Source: JAAZPG01 sp012797375
GTDB lineage: Bacteria > Acidobacteriota > Aminicenantia > Aminicenantales > UBA4085
Reading direction: 5' to 3'
Length of the DNA stretch: 18,201 bases
Assembly: GCA_937868205.1 (NCBI GenBank)
Contig: CALMMC010000057.1
Span: 1-18,201 of the forward strand
Made by a program: the position numbers and the translations under genes. Numbering within the stretch: the first letter of the stretch is position 1; each line of letters opens with the position of its first letter. The notes beneath the pieces are model-generated. The model did not search any database and was not told where the DNA came from. It worked only from the letters and a program-made list of their open reading frames with translations. Below are positions 1-7,084 of this stretch, piece after piece.

Positions 1-15
1 GGCGCCGGCCGCGCC

Positions 16-44
16 TTGACTCTTCGGTCCCGGCATGGTATCAA
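16..44 (+). promoter_or_regulatory. Promoter for the AOR gene
   Basis: A TTGACT -35 box (16-21) and a TATCAA -10 box (39-44) are separated by 17 bp, and a TGG extended -10 element precedes the -10. The start site would fall near 51, giving a leader of about 42 nt before the AOR start codon. Identified by matching to the sigma-70 consensus by eye only. Confidence 0.55.
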
Positions 45-92
45 GTATTTCTCCCTCATTACGCATATTTATCTCAATTCCTGGAGGCTTTC

Positions 93-1934
93 ATGAAAGG
101 ATGGACCGGCAATATCTTACGAGTCAATCTCTCTTCCAAGACGTATAAAAAAGAGACGTTTTCCGAGGAATTCGCCCATAAATGGGTCGGCGGCCGCGGT
201 TTCGCGGTTAAAACCCTGTACGACGAGCTCAAGCCCGGGATCGATCCCCTCGGACCGGACAACAAGTTCATCGTCGCCCTCGGCCCCATTTCCGGAATCC
301 CGGCTCCCAACACCGGCAAGGCCGTCGTCGCGGCCAAATCGCCGCTGACCGGATTCTACGGAGACGGCAACCTGGGAACGCGGGCGGTCGAACAGCTCCG
401 GAAAGCGGGCTACGACATGTTGATCGTCGAGGGCAAGGCCGACCGGCCGACGATGCTCTACATCGAAGACGACAAGGTCGAATTCCTTCCGGCCGACGAA
501 ATCTGGGGAAAAGGGACCTTCGCCTGCAACGACTGGATCTATTCGAAATACGGTAAGGTCGTCGGCGTCCTGAACATCGGCCAAGGCGGGGAGAACCTCG
601 CCCGTTTCGCCGTCGTCCGGAGCCTGGAAGGCCGGGCCGGCGGCCGGCCGGGCATCGGGGCGGTCATGGGCTCCAAGCTCCTCAAGGCCATCGTCGTCAA
701 AGGCACTCGTCCCATCCCCCAGGCCGATCCCGCCGGAATGAAGGCCGCCGGCTCGGCCGACCTTCGTCAGGTCGGGGTTCTCGACAAGCAGTCGGGCTGG
801 TCGATCCAAGCCACCACCGGCGTTCTTCCCTTCTGCAACGAGGTCGCCGGCCTGCCCGTCCGCAACTTCCGGAAAACCCATCACCCCTTGGCCTGGCAGG
901 TCGACGGAGAGCGCTGCAACAACGCCCGGGTGGCGACCTACGGCTGCCCGACCTGCACGATGCGCTGCGGCGTCACCGTCCTGGACAAGGAAGGCCACGA
1001 ATCCGAGCTCGATTATGAAAACGTCGCTCTCCTGGGCCCCAACCTCGAAATTTTCGATATCCCCCAGATGGCCTCGCTCAACTATCTTTGCGACGAATTC
1101 GGCCTCGACACGATGTCGGCCGGCTGCACCCTTTCCTTCTATGCCGACGCCATCGACCAAGGGGCGGTGGACGGCGATTTCAAGTTCGGCGACGCCGAGC
1201 GGGCCAAGGAGCTCCTCCGCCTGGCCGCCCATCGGGAAGGCAAGGTCGGCCATCTCCTGGCGGACGGAACCCGGCGCATGGCCCGGGCTTTCGGCCGCGG
1301 CTCCGAGGCCTACGCCATGAACGTCAAGGGCTTGGAAGTCGCGGCTTACAACTGCAAGTTCATCCCCGGCCAGGCCTTGTCCTACGGTGTCGCGCCCATC
1401 GGAGCCCATCACCGGGAAGCCTGGATCATCACCTTCGAGATCAAGCACACGACCCGGGAATCCTACGGCCCGGAAAAGGCGGCCAAGGTCATCGAGCTCC
1501 AGCGCATCCGGGGCGGCTTGTTCGAATTCATCGTCGCCTGCCGCTTCCCCTGGATTGAAAACGGCTGGCCGCTCGATCACTATCCGAAGTACTTCAACCT
1601 GGCCACCGGCCTGAACTGGGGCTTGGATGATATGTGGCAAGTCGGCGACCGGATCTATTCGCTCATCAAGCTCCACTATCTCCGCGAATTCCCCGGCGCC
1701 AGCCGGGAGGATGATTATCCGCCGCGGGTCTGGTTCGATCCGGCCAACGCCGACACCGAGGGCCCGATCGCCGGAAAACACCTGGAGATCGACAAATACG
1801 ACGGCCTGCTCCAGCACTATTACGACCAGCGCGGTTACGACCGGCGCGGCATCCCGACCATGGCGACCCTTCGTTCCCTGGGCCTGGAGGACGAGGCCGC
1901 CGACGCCCGGAAATACGCCGACCTGCCGGAGTGA
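93..1934 (+). CDS. Aldehyde:ferredoxin oxidoreductase (AOR family), tungsten/molybdenum enzyme
   Basis: Cytoplasmic AOR-family enzyme of 613 aa, the usual family length. Members oxidise aldehydes to acids (or run in reverse) with ferredoxin, using a bis-pterin tungsten centre and a 4Fe-4S cluster. The N-terminal AOR domain covers about residues 1-205, with pterin-contact stretches at GGRGFAVK (33-40) and SPLTGFYGDGNLG (83-95). The cluster motif CxxCxxxC is C285, C288, C292, and the DxxGLD pterin motif is at 334-339. The C-terminus has the family-typical GIPTMATLRSLGLED ending. The usual second motif (DxxGLC, carrying the fourth cluster cysteine) is not recognisable; C483 in a VACRFPW context is the likely substitute, so this is a divergent subgroup with unknown substrate. 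Start supported by GGAGG at 83-87, 5 nt upstream. A MoaD-like gene follows directly. Confidence 0.93.
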   Translation: MKGWTGNILRVNLSSKTYKKETFSEEFAHKWVGGRGFAVKTLYDELKPGIDPLGPDNKFIVALGPISGIPAPNTGKAVVAAKSPLTGFYGDGNLGTRAVEQLRKAGYDMLIVEGKADRPTMLYIEDDKVEFLPADEIWGKGTFACNDWIYSKYGKVVGVLNIGQGGENLARFAVVRSLEGRAGGRPGIGAVMGSKLLKAIVVKGTRPIPQADPAGMKAAGSADLRQVGVLDKQSGWSIQATTGVLPFCNEVAGLPVRNFRKTHHPLAWQVDGERCNNARVATYGCPTCTMRCGVTVLDKEGHESELDYENVALLGPNLEIFDIPQMASLNYLCDEFGLDTMSAGCTLSFYADAIDQGAVDGDFKFGDAERAKELLRLAAHREGKVGHLLADGTRRMARAFGRGSEAYAMNVKGLEVAAYNCKFIPGQALSYGVAPIGAHHREAWIITFEIKHTTRESYGPEKAAKVIELQRIRGGLFEFIVACRFPWIENGWPLDHYPKYFNLATGLNWGLDDMWQVGDRIYSLIKLHYLREFPGASREDDYPPRVWFDPANADTEGPIAGKHLEIDKYDGLLQHYYDQRGYDRRGIPTMATLRSLGLEDEAADARKYADLPE

Positions 1935-1939
1935 CGCTC

Positions 1940-2167
1940 ATGAACGTCCGCGTCAAGGTCATCGGACCCTTGATCTATAAGCCCGGTTTCAGCGAAAGGG
2001 ACCTCGCGCTGGACGCGGAAACGCCCGTCCGGGTTCTCGTCGAACAGATCGGCATCCCCCCGGAGCGCCCCCGGATCGTGACCCGGAACGGAAAGGCCGT
2101 GCTTCCGGAGGACCGTCTCGCGGACGGCGACACGATCGCCGTTTCGCCCATCTATTCCGGCGGCTGA
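1940..2167 (+). CDS. MoaD/ThiS-like sulfur carrier protein
   Basis: A 75-aa beta-grasp protein of the MoaD/ThiS type ending in Tyr-Ser-Gly-Gly. In this family the C-terminal Gly-Gly is adenylylated by an E1-like enzyme and then thiocarboxylated, and the sulfur goes into molybdopterin (MoaD) or the thiazole of thiamine (ThiS). ATG at 1940 is preferred because GGAG (1928-1931) lies 8 nt upstream; a GTG at 1931 would overlap the AOR stop. The gene starts 5 nt after AOR, so the two are almost certainly one operon, which favours a role in the AOR pterin cofactor over thiamine. A candidate activating enzyme is the ThiF-like half of the fusion at 2685-3809. A ThiS role cannot be excluded from sequence alone. 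Confidence 0.85.
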   Translation: MNVRVKVIGPLIYKPGFSERDLALDAETPVRVLVEQIGIPPERPRIVTRNGKAVLPEDRLADGDTIAVSPIYSGG

Positions 2168-2406
2168 GGTCCGCGCCTCGGACAGACCGGTGTCTTTGCG
2201 GTTGAAACGCCTTTCGCCGGGCCGGACTCCCGGCCGAGACCGCGGAAGTATTTCCAGCGGCCTGGATTCCCGGATTCGGCATCGGCCGGCGACCCGTTTT
2301 ATTTTCTTCCGCCGACGTTTTTCCGACCGAAAATTCGTCCAGCCGGACGGTTTCCCGTTCTTCCGCGGGATTCCGATCCGGCCGGACGGAGGCGGCGCCT
2401 CGGCTC
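2168..2406. other. Intergenic gap between convergent moaD-like and ppnP genes
   Basis: This 239-nt stretch lies between two genes that end toward each other. It has several short GC-rich hairpins: GGCCGG/CCGGCC near 2220-2236, CGTCC/GGACG near 2337-2350 and GAGGC-GGC-GCCTC at 2389-2401. None is followed by a convincing T tract in either direction. A loose T-rich run (TTTTATTTTC) near 2297-2306 is the nearest thing to a terminator tail. No convincing gene was seen; one open frame (2190-2480, plus) runs antisense into ppnP and looks like chance. Confidence 0.5.
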
Positions 2407-2688
2407 TCAGCGATAGAGGCAGAGATAAGCGGCGTCGCCGGGGACCTTCAACTGGAATTTTCGGTCTTTCTCGACGGTGAACGATTCACCGGCCTTGAAC
2501 GCCTTCCATTCCTCGCTTCCCGGAAGCTTGACGTTGAGGACGCCGCTGACGACCGTCATGATCTCCCGGGTGGACGTGCCGAACTCGTAGTCGCCCGGGG
2601 CCATCACCCCGATCGTGGCCGGGCCGCCTTCGGTCGTAAAACCGATCGATTTGACCTTTCCGCCGAAATATTCATTGACTTTCATCAT
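2407..2688 (-). CDS. ppnP: Pyrimidine/purine nucleoside phosphorylase (PpnP, DUF1255 cupin)
   Basis: A 93-aa single-domain cupin that closely follows E. coli PpnP (YaiE, 94 aa), including NEYFGGKVKSIGF near the start, GVMAPGDYEF, EIMTVVSGVLNVKLPG and the C-terminal AYLCLYR. PpnP phosphorolyses several purine and pyrimidine nucleosides to the base and ribose 1-phosphate, so the expected role is cytosolic nucleoside salvage. Start at 2688 is chosen because AGGAG (2695-2699) is 6 nt upstream and the ATG overlaps the preceding gene's TGA (ATGA), indicating translational coupling. A longer frame from 2715 would lie inside the upstream gene. It is the last gene of the minus-strand operon and seems functionally unrelated to the MobB-ThiF gene before it. 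Confidence 0.9.
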   Translation of the reverse strand: MMKVNEYFGGKVKSIGFTTEGGPATIGVMAPGDYEFGTSTREIMTVVSGVLNVKLPGSEEWKAFKAGESFTVEKDRKFQLKVPGDAAYLCLYR

Positions 2689-3809
2689 GTTTTTCTCCTT
2701 TTTTTCATTAGACATTCGATGGCCCGGTTGGCCTGCATGGCCGCGACGATTCCGACCCGCGGGGCCATCGGCGAAACCGCCGCCGGGCTTTCCCCCGCCC
2801 CGTCGCCGATGAGCGTAAGCCGTCCGAACCGCCGCTCCCTGATCCGGTTGTTGGCCCCGTATCCGGCCAGTCCCGAGGCGGCGATGACCGGCCGTTCCGG
2901 GAAGGCCTTCATCCAGGCCTCGATCAGCATCTGCTTGCTCCCGGCCCGGTCGAACGCCTCAATCAAGACGTCGGCCTCACCGAAGAGGCGGGCGGCGTTT
3001 CGGGCCGTGACCGTCGTCCGCCGGAAAACGACGACCGTGGCCGAGGGAATCCGCCGGAGGTTGGCCGCCAGGGCCTCGACCTTGAAGCGGCCGACCTGGT
3101 CGGCGAAATACTGCTGGCGGTTGAGGTTGGACGTTTCCACCCGGTCGAAATCGGCGATGATGAGCTTCCCCACGCCGGCCCGGGCCAGGTGGAAAGCGAC
3201 ATTGGAGCCAAGCCCTCCGGCCCCGGCGACGCCGACGACGCTTGTCTTGAGGACGGCGGCGACCTCCGGATCATGGCGGGCATAGAACCGTTTTCGCAGC
3301 CGCTCCGACCGGTCGTCCGCGTCTTCCCGCCCCCGCGCCTCGACGAGATCGGCCAGGCGGCCGATGTCGCCGGGACGGAGCACGGTCCTCGAGGTCCGGA
3401 GCGGGACGGAAGAAACGACGATCCACCGATCCCGGTCCCGGATCGGAACACGGTCCTTGACATTCGGGCCGATCACCTCGATCGTCGGGATTTCGGGCCC
3501 GATCTTCCCTCCTTCAATGAAAACAAAATCGACCTCCTCTCCGGCCGCGGCGGCCAAGTCGCGATCTCCAGGACGGGAAGACGGCTTCCGCAAGAGGGCG
3601 GCGCCGCCCGGCCCGGACAAGGTGACCCACCGGGCTCCGGCCCGGAAAAACGCGCTCGAATCCTTGTCCGCCCCCCCGAGATCGAATCCCCCGCCGCAGT
3701 GCTTGACGACCGCCGACGTCCGGCCGCGCTTCCCCAGTTCGGCGATCAGCCGGCGAAGCAGCGTGGTCTTGCCCGCTCCCGACCGGCCCGCGACGGCGAA
3801 GACGCTCAT
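2685..3809 (-). CDS. MobB-like GTPase fused to ThiF/HesA-type adenylyltransferase
   Basis: A 374-aa two-domain protein. Residues 1 to about 160 resemble MobB, the GTP-binding protein that assists attachment of a nucleotide to molybdopterin: P-loop GRSGAGKTT (8-16), VVKHCGGGFDLGGADKDS (34-51) and FIEGGK (97-102). Residues from about 165 to 370 are an E1-like adenylyltransferase of the short ThiF group: ATP-binding GAGGLGSN (196-203), DFDRVETSNLNRQQYF (220-235, with the Arg finger), AASGLAGYG (310-318) and MAPRVGI (348-354). The zinc CxxC pairs and catalytic cysteine of full-length MoeB/ThiF are absent, as I recall is normal for the short ThiF group. It likely adenylylates a Gly-Gly carrier, possibly the MoaD-like protein at 1940-2167. 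ATG at 3809 starts 6 nt after the HD gene stop. Confidence 0.85.
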   Translation of the reverse strand: MSVFAVAGRSGAGKTTLLRRLIAELGKRGRTSAVVKHCGGGFDLGGADKDSSAFFRAGARWVTLSGPGGAALLRKPSSRPGDRDLAAAAGEEVDFVFIEGGKIGPEIPTIEVIGPNVKDRVPIRDRDRWIVVSSVPLRTSRTVLRPGDIGRLADLVEARGREDADDRSERLRKRFYARHDPEVAAVLKTSVVGVAGAGGLGSNVAFHLARAGVGKLIIADFDRVETSNLNRQQYFADQVGRFKVEALAANLRRIPSATVVVFRRTTVTARNAARLFGEADVLIEAFDRAGSKQMLIEAWMKAFPERPVIAASGLAGYGANNRIRERRFGRLTLIGDGAGESPAAVSPMAPRVGIVAAMQANRAIECLMKKRRKT

Positions 3810-3815
3810 CGGCGG

Positions 3816-4361
3816 TCACAACCCCAAGGCGGCGTCGATTTCCTGCATCGCCGCCAGGCAGACGCCGATGAATTCGTCGAGCTCCAGTCCAAGGTTCCGG
3901 CACGTCTCGATGTCCTCCCGCCGGGCGCCCTTGGCGAAGCTTTTCTCCTTGTAGCGGCGCTTGACGAAATCAACGTCGATGTTCTTGATTTTTTTCGTCG
4001 GGTGCATGAGGGCGGCGGCGACGATGAGACCGGTCAACGGATCGATGGCGAACATCGCCGTGTCCATGGGCGCTTGGCACGGGACCTTTCCGGCGTGAGC
4101 CCGGACGGCGTGGATGACGGCCGGATCGACGCCCCGGTTTTCTAGAATTTTCGCCGTTTCCTCCGTATGGAGCTCGGCGCTCATCCCGGTCATCTCATAA
4201 TCGAGGTCGTGGATCAGCCCGGCTTCTCCCCACGACTCTGGATCGAATCCAAGGCGGGCGGCCATCGCCCGCATGCAGGCCTCCACGGCGAAGCAGTGCT
4301 TCACCAGGTTTTTGTTTTTCAAATGCTCGGTGACGAGGCCGAGCGCTTCCTCACGGTTCAT
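3816..4361 (-). CDS. HD-domain (HDIG-type) phosphohydrolase
   Basis: A 181-aa HD-superfamily protein. The metal ligands can be read in order: His in LVKHCFAVE (about residue 22), the His-Asp pair in AGLIHDLDYE (51-52), a further His near 65, His in AVRAHAG, and Asp in FAIDPLTGLI (about 107). This is the layout of small stand-alone HDIG hydrolases, which act on nucleotides or other phosphate esters; the substrate is unknown. AAAGG (4371-4375) is 9 nt before ATG 4361 but abuts an in-frame ATG at 4370, so 4361 is preferred; the alternative adds three residues. It lies between the PQQ-repeat lipoprotein gene (4374) and the MobB-ThiF fusion with almost no spacing, so it is co-transcribed with both. 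Confidence 0.85.
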   Translation of the reverse strand: MNREEALGLVTEHLKNKNLVKHCFAVEACMRAMAARLGFDPESWGEAGLIHDLDYEMTGMSAELHTEETAKILENRGVDPAVIHAVRAHAGKVPCQAPMDTAMFAIDPLTGLIVAAALMHPTKKIKNIDVDFVKRRYKEKSFAKGARREDIETCRNLGLELDEFIGVCLAAMQEIDAALGL

Positions 4362-4373
4362 GGTCGTCATCCT

Positions 4374-5498
4374 TTATTTGATGGATTTCTGAGGTTCGCT
4401 TTTAGCCGGAGCGGCCGGGGATTCGGCGGGCGAGGAGACAAGGGCGAGGAGGATGTCTTCTTGTTCCGTTTCCCCGTTCCGGGCCAGGAAGATCCTCGAA
4501 CCCAGGATCTCCGGGGCGGCGAGGACGTCCCCCCCGGCCTCATACGCGGTCTTCGCCGTTCCGCTTTTCGCCTCGAAGGCCTGGAGGCGCGGCGACCGCG
4601 AGGCGGCGAAAACGATCGAGCCAGCCAGGAGAGGCCGATAAGCGGCCCGTCCCGCCAGCGGCTTCCAATACAGGATGTCGCCGCTGGGCAGATGAAAAGC
4701 CGCGAGGATGTGATTCGAGAGGACAAGATAGATGTTCCGGCCGTCGAAGGCGGGCGGACCGACCGGAACGCCGCCGAGGCGCTGGCGCCATATCAAGCTT
4801 CCCTTCGCCGGATCGAAAAGACCGATCGTCCCGCCGGCGAAACCGAGGAGAATCCGCCCGTCGACGAGGCTGAAATCGCCCCCGGACTTCCCCCCGACTC
4901 GAAATTCCCCGGCCGGGCGGCCTTCGGACGAGAACAGGAGGAGCCAGCCGTCGCCGGTCCGCAGGACGATCCGGTCGCCGCCGGATGTCCAGCCGGCCGT
5001 ATCGGGAAGCAGGATTTTCCAAGCCGTCGATCCGTCGGCCGGGTTCAAGGCGGCCAGGAATCCGTCCGGATCGCGGACGATGATTTTTTCTCCGGCGAGG
5101 CCCAGGGGATCGGCGATCGGCTTGCTGAATTTGACGCTCCAGACTTCCCGTCCGGCCGCGTCGAGCCCGGTCACCCGGCCGTTGCTCCAGGCGGCGACGA
5201 TCCGGTCGCCGGAGACGACGGGCGGCAGGGCTCCCGATCCCACGGGAACGGTCCAGAGAATCACGGATTTTTCCGGGTCGACCGCCTGAAGGAATCCCGT
5301 CCGCGACTGCACGAGAAGAAGGCCGCCCGGACCGGGGATGATCGCCGGAACCAGGGGCCCTCGGCAGGTCACTCGCGAGGCCTCGACCAAGGGAAACTTC
5401 AGGACGGCCGTCTCCTCGGGATTCAGCCGCGGGGTTCCGCAGGACGCCGAAAGCAGAGCGAGAATCGCCGGGACCGCGAAAAGGCGCGTCGTTTTCAT
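4374..5498 (-). CDS. PQQ-repeat beta-propeller lipoprotein (BamB-like)
   Basis: A 374-aa exported protein. The N-terminus has a short basic start (MKTTR), a hydrophobic stretch and a cysteine at residue 20 in LSASC, a somewhat non-standard lipobox (Ser at -3), so it is probably a lipoprotein. The rest consists of beta-propeller blades with PQQ-enzyme-like repeats, for example VILWTVPVGSGALPPVVSGDRIVAAW, DGSTAWKILLP, GSLIWRQRLGGVPVGPPAFDGRNIYLV and GDILYWKPLAGRAAYRPLLAGSIVFAA. BamB, of similar size, is the outer-membrane assembly factor with this fold, but many PQQ-repeat lipoproteins do other jobs and there is no bam partner here. The last 25 residues are Ala/Pro/Lys-rich. It heads a four-gene minus-strand operon. 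No clear ribosome-binding site is visible upstream. Confidence 0.8.
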   Translation of the reverse strand: MKTTRLFAVPAILALLSASCGTPRLNPEETAVLKFPLVEASRVTCRGPLVPAIIPGPGGLLLVQSRTGFLQAVDPEKSVILWTVPVGSGALPPVVSGDRIVAAWSNGRVTGLDAAGREVWSVKFSKPIADPLGLAGEKIIVRDPDGFLAALNPADGSTAWKILLPDTAGWTSGGDRIVLRTGDGWLLLFSSEGRPAGEFRVGGKSGGDFSLVDGRILLGFAGGTIGLFDPAKGSLIWRQRLGGVPVGPPAFDGRNIYLVLSNHILAAFHLPSGDILYWKPLAGRAAYRPLLAGSIVFAASRSPRLQAFEAKSGTAKTAYEAGGDVLAAPEILGSRIFLARNGETEQEDILLALVSSPAESPAAPAKSEPQKSIK

Positions 5499-5511
5499 GA
5501 CAAGGAATGAT

Positions 5512-5517
5512 ATTATA
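5512..5517 (-). promoter_or_regulatory. -10 box for the PQQ-lipoprotein operon
   Basis: A perfect TATAAT on the minus strand lies in an AT-rich patch (GATATAATATC) just upstream of the ATG at 5498. The predicted start site is near 5505, so the leader would be only about 7 nt. No good -35 is seen at 16-18 bp (AAAGCC). The patch is a near-palindrome and sits 20 bp from the divergent promoter of the CxxC protein gene. Confidence 0.4.
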
Positions 5518-5537
5518 TCATGAGCCGGGCGCCGGGC

Positions 5538-5566
5538 TTTACAACCGGGGCGATAAATGCTATTTA
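5538..5566 (+). promoter_or_regulatory. Putative promoter for the CxxC small protein
   Basis: TTTACA (5538-5543), a 17-bp spacer and TATTTA (5561-5566), with TGC directly before the -10 as an extended element. The start site near 5573 leaves only about 9 nt before ATG 5582, so the ribosome-binding site would lie at the very 5' end. The -10 is a weak match, hence the moderate confidence. Confidence 0.35.
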
Positions 5567-5581
5567 TTTGATAGGAATGCC

Positions 5582-5752
5582 ATGGTCAACTATATTTTGC
5601 TTTACAAAATCAAGAAAAAGGTCAAGGCGATGATCAAGGACAAGCTGGCTTTGGGGGAAATCGCCACGACCCCGAGCTCCTGCCTCGATTGCCTGGCCAC
5701 CGACCTCAGCTGGGAGATTTATTACCTGATGAAGGAAAAATCCGAAACCTGA
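5582..5752 (+). CDS. Small CxxC protein of unknown function
   Basis: A 56-aa protein I do not recognise. The N-terminal 22 residues are basic (VNYILLYKIKKKVKAMIKDK), followed by a CxxC pair at residues 34 and 37 (PSSCLDCLATD) and an aromatic stretch (SWEIYYLMKEK). No signal peptide or full membrane span is seen. Third-position GC is high through the second half, matching the neighbours, which supports real coding. The start at 5582 follows AGGA (5573-5576) with 5 nt spacing; an in-frame ATG further upstream (5507) would lie across the promoter, and one at 5627 is possible. The stop abuts the rarA stop on the other strand. The CxxC could bind metal or act in redox chemistry. Confidence 0.6.
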   Translation: MVNYILLYKIKKKVKAMIKDKLALGEIATTPSSCLDCLATDLSWEIYYLMKEKSET

Positions 5753-7078
5753 TCAGGTCCCGGCGTTTTCTTTTTCCGAGCGGAAACGGGCCTTCACTCC
5801 GGCCCACCAATCCATCCGCTTCCGGATTTCCTTTTCATAGCCGAACGGCCCGGGATCGTAGTAGCGCCTCCCGGCCAGCCGGTCGGGCATCGTCTCCATG
5901 TCCGTCGTTCCTTCCGGCCGGTCGTGGGCGTAGGCATACCCCTTCCCGTAGCCGGCTTCTTTCATCAAGGCGGTGACGGCGTTCCGGATGACTTTCGGAA
6001 CGGGCTCATGGGGCCGCTCCTCGACATCCTTGCGGACCTTCCCGAACGCCTCGTAGACGCGATTGCTCTTCGGCGCGGCGGCCAGATAGACGACCGCCTC
6101 GGCCAGGGCCAGGTCGCCTTCCGGCGATCCCAGGAACTCGTAGGCTTCCTTGGCCCGAAGCGTCACCGCCAGGGCCTGGGGATCGGCCAGGCCGACGTCC
6201 TCGGAGGCGAAACGCACCATCCGGCGGGCGATGTACAAGGGATCCTCCCCGGCATAGAGCATCCGGGCGAGCCAGTAAAGAGCCGCGTCGACGTCGCTGT
6301 TTCGCAGGCTCTTGTGCAGGGCGGAGATCAGGTTGTAATGCTCCTCCCCGTCCTTGTCGTACAGCAGCATGCGCTTCTGCTGCGCTTCCCGGACGTGATC
6401 CGGGCCGATGACGCCCGAGCCGGCCAGGTCGGCGGCCAGCTCCAAGGTGTTGAGGCTCCGCCGGGCGTCTCCGTTGGATTGGTCGATGAGCATCCGGCGG
6501 GCCGCCGGATCGAGGCTCAAGCCCCGTCGGCCGATCCCCCGGTCCGGATCGGCCAGGGCGTCGTCGAGGATCCGGCTCACCGCCTCGTCGTCGAGCGGCT
6601 CCAACGTCAGCACCCGCGTCCGCGAAAGGAGCGGGGCGATGACCTCGAACGAGGGATTCTCGGTCGTTGAGCCGAAGAGGATGATGTCGCCGCGCTCGAC
6701 ATAGGGCAAAAAAGCCCCTTGCTGGGCCTTGTTGAAGCGATGGATTTCGTCGATGAAGATGATCGTCGGCTTCCCGTAGAGGCGCTTGTGGCTTTCGGCC
6801 TGGGCCATCACCTCCTTGACTTCCTTGATCCCGGAAAGAACGGCGCTGAAAAACGTCGAGGGGAGGTCGAAGTGCCGGGCCAGCATCATGGCCAAGGTCG
6901 TTTTTCCCGAGCCGGGAGGCCCCCAAAAGATGAGGGAGACGAGACGGCGGGATTCGATGAGCTGGGTCAGGATCTTGCCCTTGCCCAGGAGATGCTCCTG
7001 ACCGTACAGCCGTTCGAACGTTTCCGGACGCATCCGCTCGGCCAGGGGCACGAGGGTCTCCGGCTTCGCCTTGGGCAT
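5753..7078 (-). CDS. rarA: Replication-associated recombination protein RarA (MgsA) AAA+ ATPase
   Basis: A 441-aa clamp-loader-like AAA+ ATPase that acts at stalled replication forks. It shows Walker A GPPGSGKT (about 53-60), Walker B with FIDEIHRF, sensor 1 region GSTTENPSFEV, arginine finger region LLSRTRV, and the C-terminal MgsA oligomerisation and lid part (HYNLISALHKSLRNSDVDAALYWLARMLYAGEDP) followed by RRYYDPGPFGYE. Length matches the family. An in-frame ATG at 7096 lies upstream of a perfect TATAAT (7085-7090), so 7078 (MPKAKPET) is the better start; the transcript would then begin at or next to the ATG and be leaderless. The gene stands alone between convergent and divergent neighbours. 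Confidence 0.95.
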   Translation of the reverse strand: MPKAKPETLVPLAERMRPETFERLYGQEHLLGKGKILTQLIESRRLVSLIFWGPPGSGKTTLAMMLARHFDLPSTFFSAVLSGIKEVKEVMAQAESHKRLYGKPTIIFIDEIHRFNKAQQGAFLPYVERGDIILFGSTTENPSFEVIAPLLSRTRVLTLEPLDDEAVSRILDDALADPDRGIGRRGLSLDPAARRMLIDQSNGDARRSLNTLELAADLAGSGVIGPDHVREAQQKRMLLYDKDGEEHYNLISALHKSLRNSDVDAALYWLARMLYAGEDPLYIARRMVRFASEDVGLADPQALAVTLRAKEAYEFLGSPEGDLALAEAVVYLAAAPKSNRVYEAFGKVRKDVEERPHEPVPKVIRNAVTALMKEAGYGKGYAYAHDRPEGTTDMETMPDRLAGRRYYDPGPFGYEKEIRKRMDWWAGVKARFRSEKENAGT

Positions 7079-7084
7079 GCGGGG

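Noticed and set aside
117..1817. A 566-codon minus-strand open frame opposite the AOR gene
   Set aside because: The plus-strand product is an unmistakable full-length AOR with its own ribosome-binding site. Long antisense frames are expected in high-GC DNA and this one shows no domain.
2190..2480. A 96-codon plus-strand frame in the gap after the MoaD-like gene
   Set aside because: It runs antisense into ppnP, is Arg/Pro-rich and has no ribosome-binding site.
4167..5510. A 447-codon plus-strand open frame opposite the PQQ lipoprotein and HD genes
   Set aside because: Its translation is low-complexity (Arg/Gly/Asp/Glu/Pro-rich) and it spans two recognisable genes on the other strand, so it is a shadow.
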